45,501 nt of DNA from Demequina sp. NBRC 110055 (GTDB lineage Bacteria; Actinomycetota; Actinomycetes; Actinomycetales; Demequinaceae). Both the position numbers and the translations under genes were made by a program. Where the stretch lies: positions 1 through 45,501 of the forward strand of contig NZ_BBRL01000012.1 in the NCBI RefSeq assembly GCF_002090135.1, written 5' to 3'. The notes under the pieces were generated by a model. That model worked only from the letters and a program-made list of their open reading frames with translations, made no database searches and was not told the origin of the DNA. Of this stretch, positions 1 to 8,140 are shown piece by piece. Position 1 is the stretch's first letter. Each line of letters starts with the position of its first letter.

Positions 1-21
1 CCCCTCTGGTGTCATAGAGTC

Positions 22-1555
22 ATGGCCATTTCAGCGGCACAGATCGAGCGCATCGGCTCCCAGATCCGGGAGCTGATGGGGGTCGACGTGTCCGCGCTGT
101 CTCGCGACGAGTTTCTCGAGCAGTTGGAGGCGGCCGCCACGCTGGAGAAGATCGCGGGGGCATTCTCCGCGCGCTACGCCGCCGACGTGAAGCGCCGCAG
201 CGCCCCGGAGGAGCCCGGCGGAGGCTTCGCACGTCGCGAGGGTCACGGCAATGCAGGGAACATGATCTCGACGTTCACCGGCGGTTCGGTGGCACGCGCC
301 ATGAGTGCCATGGAGGCGGGGGACGCGTTTACGCCGGTGCCGGTGCCTGTAGTGGAGCCGGAGCTGTTGTCCAAGGCTGGTGCTGCGGGGGATCGAGGCC
401 CCGTGCCTGCGCCCGCACCGCCGCCTGCGCCGGTCACGCGGCCCAAGTATCCGTTGGTCGCGGCGGCACAGACGGCGGGCGCGATGTCCATCGAGACCGC
501 GGCGGTGATCGTCGAGGGGCTTAACTTGCTGCGCGACCGCGTCGAGCCGGACTATCTCGATTCGGTCGAGGCCGCCTTTGTAGAGAAGTCCGCCGGGTTG
601 AGCGTGCACCAGATGAAGCGCGTGGTGTCGCGAGCGATTGCGAAGGTCGACCAGAAGGACCTCGTCAAGCGTGAGCGGCGCCATCACGAGGAGCGGTACT
701 TCTGGTGGAAGCAGGACGTCTCAGGGATGGTGACGTTCCACGGCAAGCTCGACGCTGTCACGGCGGCACCCATCATCACGGTGATCGAGCAACTGGCGAC
801 GCGTGACGTGCGCAAACAATCTCGCGACGAGCAAGCCCCAGGGGACGACAAGCGCACCGTCGGACAGATCCGCGCTGATGCCCTCCATGAGCTGGCCCGC
901 CACGCCTTGGGCTGCGGCAAGATGCACAAGTCCGGCGTGCGCACGTCCGTGGTGGTGCGCGTTGACAAGCGCGACCTGGAGCGCCAGACGGGGCTGGCGA
1001 CCATCGACGGTATCGAGACGCCGGTGTCGCTCGAGGCGGCCGGGATGTGCTGCGGAGACGCCGAATTCGTGATGCAGTTCGTCGACACCTACGGCAACGT
1101 GCTCCACCAGAATCCCCAGCACCGTAAGTTCACTCAGAAGCAGCGCCGACGCCATGCTGGAACGCGACGGCGGCTGCGCACGGTGCCATGCGCCGCCCGC
1201 ACACTGCGAGGCTCATCACATCCGGTGGTGGATGTTCGGCGGCCTCACCACGGTGGACAACGGAGTCATGCTCTGCACCCGATGTCACCATGACGTGCAC
1301 CGCTACGGCTGGATCATCGAGATCTTCAACGGCAAGGTCTACTTCACGCCCCCCGGCGGTGACGAGTCGCAGAGGTTCCTCGGCGGCGACGCCGCCTTCG
1401 ACCTTGACCTCGCTGCGCCTCCCACCCTCGGCGGCGAACCCGTCATCGACGATCACTTCATTGCCGACCTCCTCGAGAGTGACCGCAAGGTGGACGACTA
1501 CTGGTGGCCCACTCCTCAGGAAGAAGCCGAGCTCAATCACTTCGTCAGCGTCTGA
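22..1555 (+). pseudogene. 13E12/DUF222-type HNH endonuclease, frameshifted
   Basis: The first frame (22 to about 1149) encodes a DUF222 (13E12 repeat) region. The second frame (1151-1555) encodes a C-terminal HNH nuclease domain with a zinc-finger-like CARC...CTRC pair, the HH of the HNH motif and a conserved Asn between them. The family normally carries both on one chain, joined by a QRRA-type linker. Here the linker reads cgc cga C gcc atg: removing one C near 1147-1150 restores QRRAMLERDGGC. The uninterrupted first frame runs out of frame to 1293 and loses the nuclease. The open frame extends to the left window edge, so the start at 22 is not certain. Proteins of this family are common multicopy genes of actinobacteria; their cellular role is poorly defined. 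A sequencing error is the alternative explanation. Confidence 0.85.
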
Positions 1556-1618
1556 CGGGAGAACTCTGCCCATCGGCGGGTCGGGCACGAACGCCCTGCC
1601 CTCTCAGGCACGCCGCGC

Positions 1619-1648
1619 TACCGTGGTGCCAGTTACCAGGCAACTGGC
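1619..1648 (+). promoter_or_regulatory. Promoter -10 with inverted repeat before metP
   Basis: TACCGT at 1619-1624 is a good -10. A perfect 7-bp inverted repeat, GCCAGTT (1628-1634) and AACTGGC (1642-1648) with a 7-nt spacer, lies just where transcription should start. It could be a repressor operator or a hairpin in the 5' leader. The AAAGGAGG ribosome site of metP begins about 27 bp further down. Confidence 0.5.
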
Positions 1649-1688
1649 TCGGCCGCGCTCCAGGCGCGCCAACCAAAGGAGGACGAGC

Positions 1689-3353
1689 GTGGCGAAGCGT
1701 TCCGGCACCACCGCGCCCCAGCAGCGCGACAAGCGCGAACACTGGTCGGGGCAGACCGCATTTATCCTCGCCGCCATCGGCTCCGCCGTGGGCCTGGGGA
1801 ACATCTGGCGCTTCCCCGGCGAGGCCTACGACAACGGCGGGGGAGCGTTCATGATCCCCTACCTGATCGCGCTGCTGACGGCAGGCATTCCGATCCTGTT
1901 GCTCGAGCACGGCATCGGCCATCGCTTCCGCGGCTCAGCCCCTCTGAGCTTTCGTCGCATGCACCACAGGGCCGAGGCGGTCGGGTGGTGGCACGTGGCC
2001 ATCTGCTTCATCATCGGGCTGTACTACACGGCGATCATCGCGTGGGCGCTGAGCTATTTCGTCTTCAGCTTTGACCTGGCCTACGCGGATGACCCCGCGG
2101 GCTTCTTCAGCGGCGAGTACCTCCAGGCGGCGGCGCCGGGCTTCTCCCTCGACTTCGTGCCCGGGGTGCTGATCCCGCTCGCGGCGATCTGGATCGTGAC
2201 GATTGTGGTGCTGTGGCGTGGCCTGGCCAAGGGCGTCGAGCGGCTCAACGTGATCGGCATTCCGCTGCTGGTCGTTACCTTTGGGATCCTGGTGGTCCGT
2301 GCGCTGTTCCTCGACGGCGCCGCCGAGGGTCTTGACGCGCTCTTCACCCCCGACTTCTCGGCGCTCTCCAATCCCGAGGTGTGGGTCGCCGCCTACGGCC
2401 AGATCTTCTTCTCACTGTCGCTCGGCTACGGCGTGATGATGACCTACGCGTCCTACCGCAGGCGTCGCTCCAACGTTACGAGCCCGGCCCTGGTCGTGGC
2501 CTTCGGTAACAGCTCCTTCGAGCTGCTCGCCGGCCTTGGAGTGTTCGCGACCATCGGCTTCCTCGCCGCCCAACAGAATGTCGCGGTCGCCGATCTCGAC
2601 GGCCTCACCGGCATCTCGCTGTCGTTCGTCACGTTCCCCACGGTCATCGCGCAGATGGCGGGAGGTCAGCTGTTCGGGGCCCTGTTCTTCGGCTCTCTGG
2701 TGGTCGCGGGATTGACCTCGCTCGTGTCGGTCCTCCAAACCGTGTCGAGTGCGCTCCAGGACAAGTTCGGCTGGTCGCCGCAGCGCGGTGCGCTCACGGT
2801 CGGAATTCCGTCCGCGATCCTGTCGATCATCGGCTTCGGCACCACCACCGGCCTCAACCTGCTGGACGTCATGGACCAGTGGTCCAACCAGCTCGGCGTG
2901 GTATTCGGCGCGGTGCTGATGATCGCGGCCGCGCTGTGGCTCGCTCGCCGCGGGCCCGAACTGTCGCGGCACCTGTCCGCCATCTCGACCTTCCGGGTGG
3001 GTCGCGTGTGGACCATCGTGATCAACCTGGTCGCCGTGCTGTTGTTGTACATGTTCGTGTCGAAGTTCATCGCGCTCCTGGCAGACGGCTACCCGGGCTA
3101 CCCCGGCTGGTACCTCGCCGCCTTCGGGTGGGGGACGCTCGGCTTCATCGCCGTCGTCGCCATCGCGATGCCCGCCTTCGCCTGGGCCAAGGACCACGGT
3201 GAGTTCCATCCGTGGCCCACCCGGCCGCAGCTCGACCTCGCGCCCGACCCGATGCTCACGCCCGAGCCGCTAGACGTCACGCCGCCGCCAATTCGACGCG
3301 CCACGCCGCCGCCCCCACCACCGCAAGCAGACGACAAGGAGGGCCAGCCATGA
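1689..3353 (+). CDS. metP: Sodium-dependent amino acid transporter, MetP-like (SNF/NSS family)
   Basis: This is a LeuT-fold neurotransmitter:sodium symporter of about 554 residues. The N-terminus carries the family signature GSAVGLGNIWRFP (first helix, substrate and Na+ site), followed by a series of hydrophobic membrane segments and a Pro-rich cytoplasmic tail. GTG at 1689 was chosen as start because AAAGGAGG ends about 6 nt before it, although the frame is open further upstream. The next gene is a tiny membrane protein overlapping the stop codon (ATGA). That arrangement is the one known for MetP-MetS of Corynebacterium glutamicum, which imports methionine and alanine with sodium. The substrate here is inferred from that arrangement and not shown by the sequence alone. 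Confidence 0.88.
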   Translation: MAKRSGTTAPQQRDKREHWSGQTAFILAAIGSAVGLGNIWRFPGEAYDNGGGAFMIPYLIALLTAGIPILLLEHGIGHRFRGSAPLSFRRMHHRAEAVGWWHVAICFIIGLYYTAIIAWALSYFVFSFDLAYADDPAGFFSGEYLQAAAPGFSLDFVPGVLIPLAAIWIVTIVVLWRGLAKGVERLNVIGIPLLVVTFGILVVRALFLDGAAEGLDALFTPDFSALSNPEVWVAAYGQIFFSLSLGYGVMMTYASYRRRRSNVTSPALVVAFGNSSFELLAGLGVFATIGFLAAQQNVAVADLDGLTGISLSFVTFPTVIAQMAGGQLFGALFFGSLVVAGLTSLVSVLQTVSSALQDKFGWSPQRGALTVGIPSAILSIIGFGTTTGLNLLDVMDQWSNQLGVVFGAVLMIAAALWLARRGPELSRHLSAISTFRVGRVWTIVINLVAVLLLYMFVSKFIALLADGYPGYPGWYLAAFGWGTLGFIAVVAIAMPAFAWAKDHGEFHPWPTRPQLDLAPDPMLTPEPLDVTPPPIRRATPPPPPPQADDKEGQP

Positions 3354-3502
3354 GCGGCCCCGCCATCGCCCTGATGCTCGTGTCGATGATCGTCATCTGG
3401 GGCGGCCTCGCCGGAGCCATCTGGTTCCTCGCTCGCCGGCCCGAGCGCGACGATCTCCCGCCCGGCGGCGAGGACGAGCACGTCGATCCCGCCGCCTCGT
3501 AG
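3350..3502 (+). CDS. metS: MetS-like small subunit of NSS transporter
   Basis: A 50-residue protein with one N-terminal membrane helix (roughly residues 6-27) and an acidic cytoplasmic tail. It starts in an ATGA overlap with the stop of the large transporter gene, so translation is probably coupled. MetS-type subunits are about this size, have one helix and lie directly after the large subunit; in C. glutamicum the small subunit is required for transport. The call rests mainly on this context, because so short a protein carries little family signal. Confidence 0.8.
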   Translation: MSGPAIALMLVSMIVIWGGLAGAIWFLARRPERDDLPPGGEDEHVDPAAS

Positions 3503-3511
3503 CCGCGCGGT

Positions 3512-3527
3512 GCGGGCAGTGGCCCGC
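3512..3527. terminator. Hairpin between convergent genes
   Basis: GCGGGC (3512-3517), AGTG loop, GCCCGC (3522-3527). It lies 10 nt after the metS stop and before the end of the convergent CorC gene, so it may serve both. There is no T-tract. Confidence 0.45.
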
Positions 3528-3564
3528 CGCTCGCGCCGGCCCGAGCGTCACTGACGCGCCTGGA

Positions 3565-4620
3565 CTACGCGTCCGCGTCGACCATCTGACCGGCGTCCAC
3601 GACCTCGCCCACCAGGCGTTCGATGACGTCCTCGAGCATCGCCGCGCCGATGACCTCGTCGGTCTCGGTGTCCTTGACGAGGGCGATGTGGGTGCCGCGC
3701 GCCTGCATGGCGGTTAGCGCCCGCTCGAGTGAGGCATCGGCCGTCACCCAGGTGAAGGGCCGCACCGCGGAGTCGGGGATCGGCTTGGTGGCCGTGCCGC
3801 GCTCCGGATCGACGAAGTCCTTGAGGTGCAGGTAGCCCACGTAGCGGCCGTCCTCATCCACCAGCGGGAACCGGGAGAACCCGGTGCGCAGCGACGCCTT
3901 GATCGCCTTTTGGGGCGTGACGTCGACGGGGAGCACCTCGAGCTCGTCACACGGCGTGAGCACATCGAGCACCGTCTCGAACGACAGGGTGAGCGAACCC
4001 GACATCACAAGGTGTTCGTCCTCGTCGATCAGGCCCTCCTCCCGCGACTCGGCCACGAACGCGGCCACCTGGTCGGCGTCGAACGCGGACTCGACCTCAT
4101 CGCGCGGGGAGACCCGGAGGGCACGGAGCACGATGTTCGCGAGCCAGTTCAGCGCCACGATCACGGGTCGCAGGATCCACACGATGCCGTACAGCGCCGG
4201 TCCCAGCAGCAGCGCCGAGCGCTCGGGACCCGCGATTGCGATGTTCTTAGGCACCATCTCGCCCAGCACCATGTGGAGGAATACCACGATGAGCAGCGCG
4301 ATGGCGAATGCTATGCCGTGCAACCACGCGCCCTCGATGCCCAGCGCGCCCAGCGGCCGCTCGAGTTGGTGCGCGACCGCAGGCTCACCCAGGGCACCGA
4401 GGCCCAGCGAGCACGCCGTGATGCCCAACTGCGCGCCCGCCATCATGAGCGACACCTTTTCCATCGCGCGCACCGTGATGCGCGCGCTCCAGGAGCCAGC
4501 CGCGGCGCGCGGCTCGATCTGGCTGCGCCGCGCCGAGACGAGCGCAAACTCGGACCCCACGAAGAAGGCGTTGCCGAACAGCAGCAGGACGGTCAGTCCG
4601 ATCGCGAGCCCGTCAGACAT
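3565..4620 (-). CDS. CNNM/CorC-family membrane protein with CBS domains (short paralogue)
   Basis: A 351-residue protein. It begins with a DUF21/CNNM transmembrane domain (about residues 1-170, helices near 5-25, 60-80 and 90-125). A tandem CBS pair follows (about 200-340), containing an FSRFPLVDED-type CBS core. It lacks the C-terminal CorC/HlyC domain present in its upstream paralogue. Its ATG (4620) lies 8 nt inside the end of that paralogue, so the two are co-transcribed and probably act together. Family members are linked to Mg2+/Co2+ homeostasis or efflux; the substrate is not shown here. TlyC/hemolysin names for this family are historical. Confidence 0.87.
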   Translation of the reverse strand: MSDGLAIGLTVLLLFGNAFFVGSEFALVSARRSQIEPRAAAGSWSARITVRAMEKVSLMMAGAQLGITACSLGLGALGEPAVAHQLERPLGALGIEGAWLHGIAFAIALLIVVFLHMVLGEMVPKNIAIAGPERSALLLGPALYGIVWILRPVIVALNWLANIVLRALRVSPRDEVESAFDADQVAAFVAESREEGLIDEDEHLVMSGSLTLSFETVLDVLTPCDELEVLPVDVTPQKAIKASLRTGFSRFPLVDEDGRYVGYLHLKDFVDPERGTATKPIPDSAVRPFTWVTADASLERALTAMQARGTHIALVKDTETDEVIGAAMLEDVIERLVGEVVDAGQMVDADA

Positions 4621-6013
4621 TGCTGCCCTCCTGCTGAGCGAAGTCCTTGCGCACGGCGTCCTCGTTTTCCGGTTCGATGATCTCGATGATGATGCGGTCC
4701 ACGCGGTGGCCGTCCACGCGGGTGACCGTCATCCGCACCTGGACCGGGGTGGGTAGGTCGTCCTCGTCGAGCTCGGCCTCGTTCATGGCCGCGACCTCGA
4801 TGGTGTCGCCGGGCACGGGAAAGCGCTCCAGTTGCTCCGTGAGGAAGCCGCCCAGCGTGTCGGACTCCTTCGCCTCGGGGAGGTCCAGGTTCATGGCGTC
4901 GCCGGCCTCATCGGGACGCAGCAGCCCCGACAGCGACCATCGGTCGTCGCCGACCTTGCGGTAGCGCGAGACGGGTCGGTCCTGCTCGTCCTCGATCTCG
5001 CCGACGATCTCCTCGACGAGGTCCTCCAGGGTGACGATGCCGTCCGTGCCGCCGTACTCGTCGACGACCACCGCGACCTGGGAACCCGCGCGCAGGGCCT
5101 CGAGCACCGCCGCGAGAGGCATGGTCGACGGCACCGACTCGACGGGCATGCAGATCTCCGACACCGGGGTCGACTTCCGTTGGCGCACGGGCACCGCAAG
5201 CGCTCGCTTGAAGTGCGCCACGCCCACGATGTCGTCGACATCCTCGCCGGTGACGGGGAAGCGGGCGTGACCCGTACGGGAGGCGAGGGTGAGTACCTCG
5301 GCGACGGTCGCATCGGCCGCCACAAAGTCCACGCGTGTGCGCGGGGTCATCGCGTCCGACGCGGTGCGTTCCCGCATCTCCGCCGCGCGCGCCAGACGCG
5401 TCGCAACGCGCGGCTCCAAGGTGCCCTGCGCCGCCGAGCGCGACGCGATCGCCTCGAACTCCTCGGCCGAGCGTGCCGACGCGAGCTCCTCGCGCGGCTC
5501 GATGCCCAGGCGGCGCACCAGCCAGTTCGCTGAGCCGTTGAGGAAGCGGATGAGCGGCCCCATGAACCACGTGAAGCCGCGGTTGGCGCCGGCGACGGCG
5601 CGGCCGATCCGCATCGGCTCCGCAATGGCCCAGTTCTTGGGCACCAGCTCACCGAAGACCATCTGCGTGGCGGTCGCAATGATGAAGGCCGCCGTGATCG
5701 CGATGGCCATGGCGGATCCCGACGGCAGGCCGAACGCCTCGAGCCCGGGCGCGAGCAGCGTCGCGAGGGACGGCTCCGCAATGAAACCCACGAGCAGCGA
5801 CGTCACCGTGATGCCGAGCTGGGCGCCCGAGAGCTCCGTCGACAGGGTCGTGATCGCCGACTTCAGCGAGGCGGCGCGCTTGTCGCCGCTCGCGGCCTCG
5901 CGGTCAACGCTCGGCCGGTCGACCGTCATGAAGGCGAACTCGGCGGCCACGAACAGGGCGTTCGCGGCGATGAGGAGCACCGCCAGAAGAAGCAAGAGCC
6001 ACGCTTCGGTCAT
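4613..6013 (-). CDS. CNNM/CorC-family membrane protein with CBS and CorC domains
   Basis: A 466-residue protein. An N-terminal DUF21 membrane domain begins with a strongly hydrophobic helix (TEAWLLLLLAVLLIAANALF). A CBS pair with the VVVDEYGGTDGIVTLEDLVE motif typical of the family follows, then a C-terminal CorC_HlyC transporter-associated domain (about residues 360-450). ATG at 6013 was preferred over an in-frame ATG at 6055. It begins the typical membrane helix, and its ATG overlaps the stop of a short ORF (6010-6165). The downstream paralogue overlaps its 3' end by 8 nt. Role: probable divalent cation homeostasis at the cytoplasmic membrane, inferred from the family. Confidence 0.88.
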   Translation of the reverse strand: MTEAWLLLLLAVLLIAANALFVAAEFAFMTVDRPSVDREAASGDKRAASLKSAITTLSTELSGAQLGITVTSLLVGFIAEPSLATLLAPGLEAFGLPSGSAMAIAITAAFIIATATQMVFGELVPKNWAIAEPMRIGRAVAGANRGFTWFMGPLIRFLNGSANWLVRRLGIEPREELASARSAEEFEAIASRSAAQGTLEPRVATRLARAAEMRERTASDAMTPRTRVDFVAADATVAEVLTLASRTGHARFPVTGEDVDDIVGVAHFKRALAVPVRQRKSTPVSEICMPVESVPSTMPLAAVLEALRAGSQVAVVVDEYGGTDGIVTLEDLVEEIVGEIEDEQDRPVSRYRKVGDDRWSLSGLLRPDEAGDAMNLDLPEAKESDTLGGFLTEQLERFPVPGDTIEVAAMNEAELDEDDLPTPVQVRMTVTRVDGHRVDRIIIEIIEPENEDAVRKDFAQQEGSNV

Positions 6014-6165
6014 GCGACACGGCCGATGCTGTGAGAACTCGCGCTCACGACGCACGGTGCGTACGCGAAGGCGAGGTCAGCGCGGTGGCTGAGGTGGACG
6101 AGGGCAGGCGCCGGGACTCGCGTGTGCGCGAAGGGCCGGCGCTTCGGACTATGGCCGTCGGACAT
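6010..6165 (-). CDS. Short leaderless ORF coupled to the CorC pair, unknown
   Basis: A 51-codon frame starts at ATG 6165, exactly 6 nt after a clean -10 hexamer TAGAAT (6172-6177 on the complementary strand), so its mRNA would begin at or next to the start codon. Its TGA overlaps the ATG of the CorC gene as ATGA. Most third positions are G or C, as in neighbouring genes. The peptide is Pro-, Arg- and His-rich at its start, has one Cys and no membrane helix; I recognise no family. It could be a regulatory leader peptide tuning CorC translation or a small protein. Chance is possible at this length. Confidence 0.4.
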   Translation of the reverse strand: MSDGHSPKRRPFAHTRVPAPALVHLSHRADLAFAYAPCVVSASSHSIGRVA

Positions 6166-6269
6166 GCGGGGATTCTACGTGAACCTGGGCGCTCGCGGGA
6201 GTCTCGGTTACGGTGAAGTCAGAGCGCGGTCGGGGGAGCCGCCCACAAGCGCGTGAGGGGAAGACACCG

Positions 6270-7673
6270 ATGACGCAGTTGGTCGTGGACGCCGCCCACT
6301 GGCAGACGCGCCTCGAGGCGCTCGCGGACCGTTTCGGGGTCCCCGGCGCGCAGGTGGGGATCTTGCGGACCGAGGCCGATGCCGCCGATGACCACGTCGA
6401 CATCCTGACTCACGGCGTGTCCCGGGTGGCGACGGGTCAACCCGTCACGGAGTCCACCGTCTTCCAGATCGGTTCCATCACTCAGGTGTGGACCGCGACC
6501 TTGGCGATGCAGGCCATCGACGAGGGACTGCTGACGCTCGACACCCGCGTGTGCGAGGTGCTGCCCGAGCTCACCCTCGCGGACAAGGCCGCCCGTGAAC
6601 AGCTGACGGTGTCGCACCTGCTGACCCACACCAACGGGGTCGATGGCGACGTGTTTTCCGACACGGGCCGCGGGGACGACGCGCTCGAGCGCTACGTGGA
6701 GACCCTGCACTCCGCCCAGCAGGTCTCACCCGTGGGGGAGACCTGGTCGTACTCGAACACCGGGTTCATCCTGCTGGGCCGCGTGATCGAGAGAGTCTTC
6801 GGTACCACCTGGGACGCCGCCATCCGCGACCGGATCGCCGCCCCGCTGGGCCTCGAGCGCACCAGCACCCTGCCCGAGGACGCGCTCCTCCAGGACACCG
6901 CCCTCGGACACGTCGTGGGGCTGCCGCACCCGGTGCCCGCGCCGGTGTGGGCCATGCCGCGCTCCGTCGGCCCCGCCGGTCTGATCAACTCGACGGCGGC
7001 CGACCTCCTCGCCTTCGTCCAGGCGCACCTGCACCGCGGCACGGGGCTGTCGGGGGAGCGGCTCGTCTCGCCGGAGTCGGCCGATGCCATGGCGGCCCAC
7101 CAGGTCGACCTTCCCGATCGCGAATCGCTGGGCGACTCGTGGGGCCTCGGATGGATCCGCTTCAGCTGGCTCGGAGAACGGTTGCTGGGCCACGACGGCG
7201 CGACCGTCGGCCAACACGCATTCCTGCGCATCCTGCCGTCCGCCGGGCTCGCGGTGACGCTGCTGACCAACGGCGGGCAGTCCCAGGACCTCTTCGAGAC
7301 CCTCTTTCGGGAGATGTTCGCGGACATCGCGGCGATCGAGGCCGCCCCTGCCTTCGGGCCGCCGGGGGAGAGCGTCGACCTGCCGTTGGGTGACTGGCAG
7401 GGCACCTACCGGGGCGCTGCGTTGCAACTCGACGCGTTCATGGACGGGACACACCCCCGCATGCGGCTGACCATGCTCGGCGCGCTCGCGGACCTCGATC
7501 CCGAACCCGTCCAGGAGTACGACCTCACCGCCGTCAACGGCGACGACACTCGGCTCGTGTATGCGATCCGCTTCCGTGGCGGGGAGACCTGGTCGCCCGT
7601 GACGTTCTATCGCACCGACGCGGGCCGCGCGTATGCCCACTTCGGCGCACGAGCGCTGCCCGCCGTCGAATGA
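6270..7673 (+). CDS. Beta-lactamase-fold serine hydrolase (class C-like)
   Basis: A 467-residue protein with the N-terminal beta-lactamase/transpeptidase domain common in esterases and D-aminopeptidase-like enzymes, and a C-terminal beta domain (about residues 375-467). Visible motifs are a YSN triad in WSYSNTGFILLG and HDG in place of KTG (LLGHDGA). The SxxK box reads S-I-T-Q at residues 69-72. The general-base Lys is therefore Gln (cag), while the flanking FQIGSIT-VWTATLAMQ context is intact. No signal peptide is seen, so it is probably cytoplasmic. ATG 6270 has GAGGGGAAG just upstream; in-frame starts further up lack one. A DUF1801-like gene follows 1 nt after the stop. Substrate unknown. 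Confidence 0.85.
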   Translation: MTQLVVDAAHWQTRLEALADRFGVPGAQVGILRTEADAADDHVDILTHGVSRVATGQPVTESTVFQIGSITQVWTATLAMQAIDEGLLTLDTRVCEVLPELTLADKAAREQLTVSHLLTHTNGVDGDVFSDTGRGDDALERYVETLHSAQQVSPVGETWSYSNTGFILLGRVIERVFGTTWDAAIRDRIAAPLGLERTSTLPEDALLQDTALGHVVGLPHPVPAPVWAMPRSVGPAGLINSTAADLLAFVQAHLHRGTGLSGERLVSPESADAMAAHQVDLPDRESLGDSWGLGWIRFSWLGERLLGHDGATVGQHAFLRILPSAGLAVTLLTNGGQSQDLFETLFREMFADIAAIEAAPAFGPPGESVDLPLGDWQGTYRGAALQLDAFMDGTHPRMRLTMLGALADLDPEPVQEYDLTAVNGDDTRLVYAIRFRGGETWSPVTFYRTDAGRAYAHFGARALPAVE

Positions 7674-7674
7674 C

Positions 7675-8130
7675 ATGACCGACAACCCTGTACGGCCCAC
7701 GAGCGACAGCGTCCACGATTTTCTGGTGGCCGATGCCGCTGCCGCCGATGCCTCTCTCGCCGTCATCGACGCGGCTCTCGCGGCGGCGCTGCCCGGCGCG
7801 AGCCGGCGACTGTGGCGCGGCGTCTTCTGGGGCGGCACCGAGCAGGCGATCATCGGCTACGGAGACATCGTCCAGCAGCGGCCGCGCGGCGCGAGCGTCG
7901 AATGGTTTCTCGTGGGCCTCGCGCGCCAACAACGACATGTGAGCCTGTACGTCAACGCCGCCGATGGGCGCGACTATCTGTCGCGCGTGTACGCCGGACG
8001 CCTGGCGGCTCCCGGACGCAAGGTCACCGCGGGAGCGGCCGTCCTCACGTTCCGGTCCGCCGAGGACATCGACCTAGACGTGCTGAGCGAGATGGCCCGT
8101 CATGCGGGCAGGCTCGCGACCTACTCGTAG
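7675..8130 (+). CDS. DUF1801/YdhG-like small protein
   Basis: A 151-residue soluble protein. It has the general layout of DUF1801 proteins: an N-terminal helical stretch (SVHDFLVA...), a tryptophan-containing strand region with GYGD, a strand ending HVSLYVNAAD, and a C-terminal part beginning with a Gly/Lys turn and ending in a helix (DLDVLSEMARHA). The ATG follows the serine hydrolase stop by 1 nt, which suggests one transcription unit. The function of such proteins is not established. The family assignment is by resemblance only. Confidence 0.6.
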   Translation: MTDNPVRPTSDSVHDFLVADAAAADASLAVIDAALAAALPGASRRLWRGVFWGGTEQAIIGYGDIVQQRPRGASVEWFLVGLARQQRHVSLYVNAADGRDYLSRVYAGRLAAPGRKVTAGAAVLTFRSAEDIDLDVLSEMARHAGRLATYS

Positions 8131-8140
8131 CCACGAGCCT

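Noticed and set aside
1188..1688. N-terminal extension of the MetP-like transporter
   Set aside because: It is the shadow of the HNH gene, composed of low-complexity Arg/Ser/Thr sequence; the AAAGGAGG site marks GTG 1689.
2412..3209. Long opposite-strand frame in metP, and similar antisense frames elsewhere (such as 23-24 kb and 37-38 kb)
   Set aside because: They mirror genuine genes and show unnatural His/Arg/Asp/Gly-rich composition without ribosome sites.
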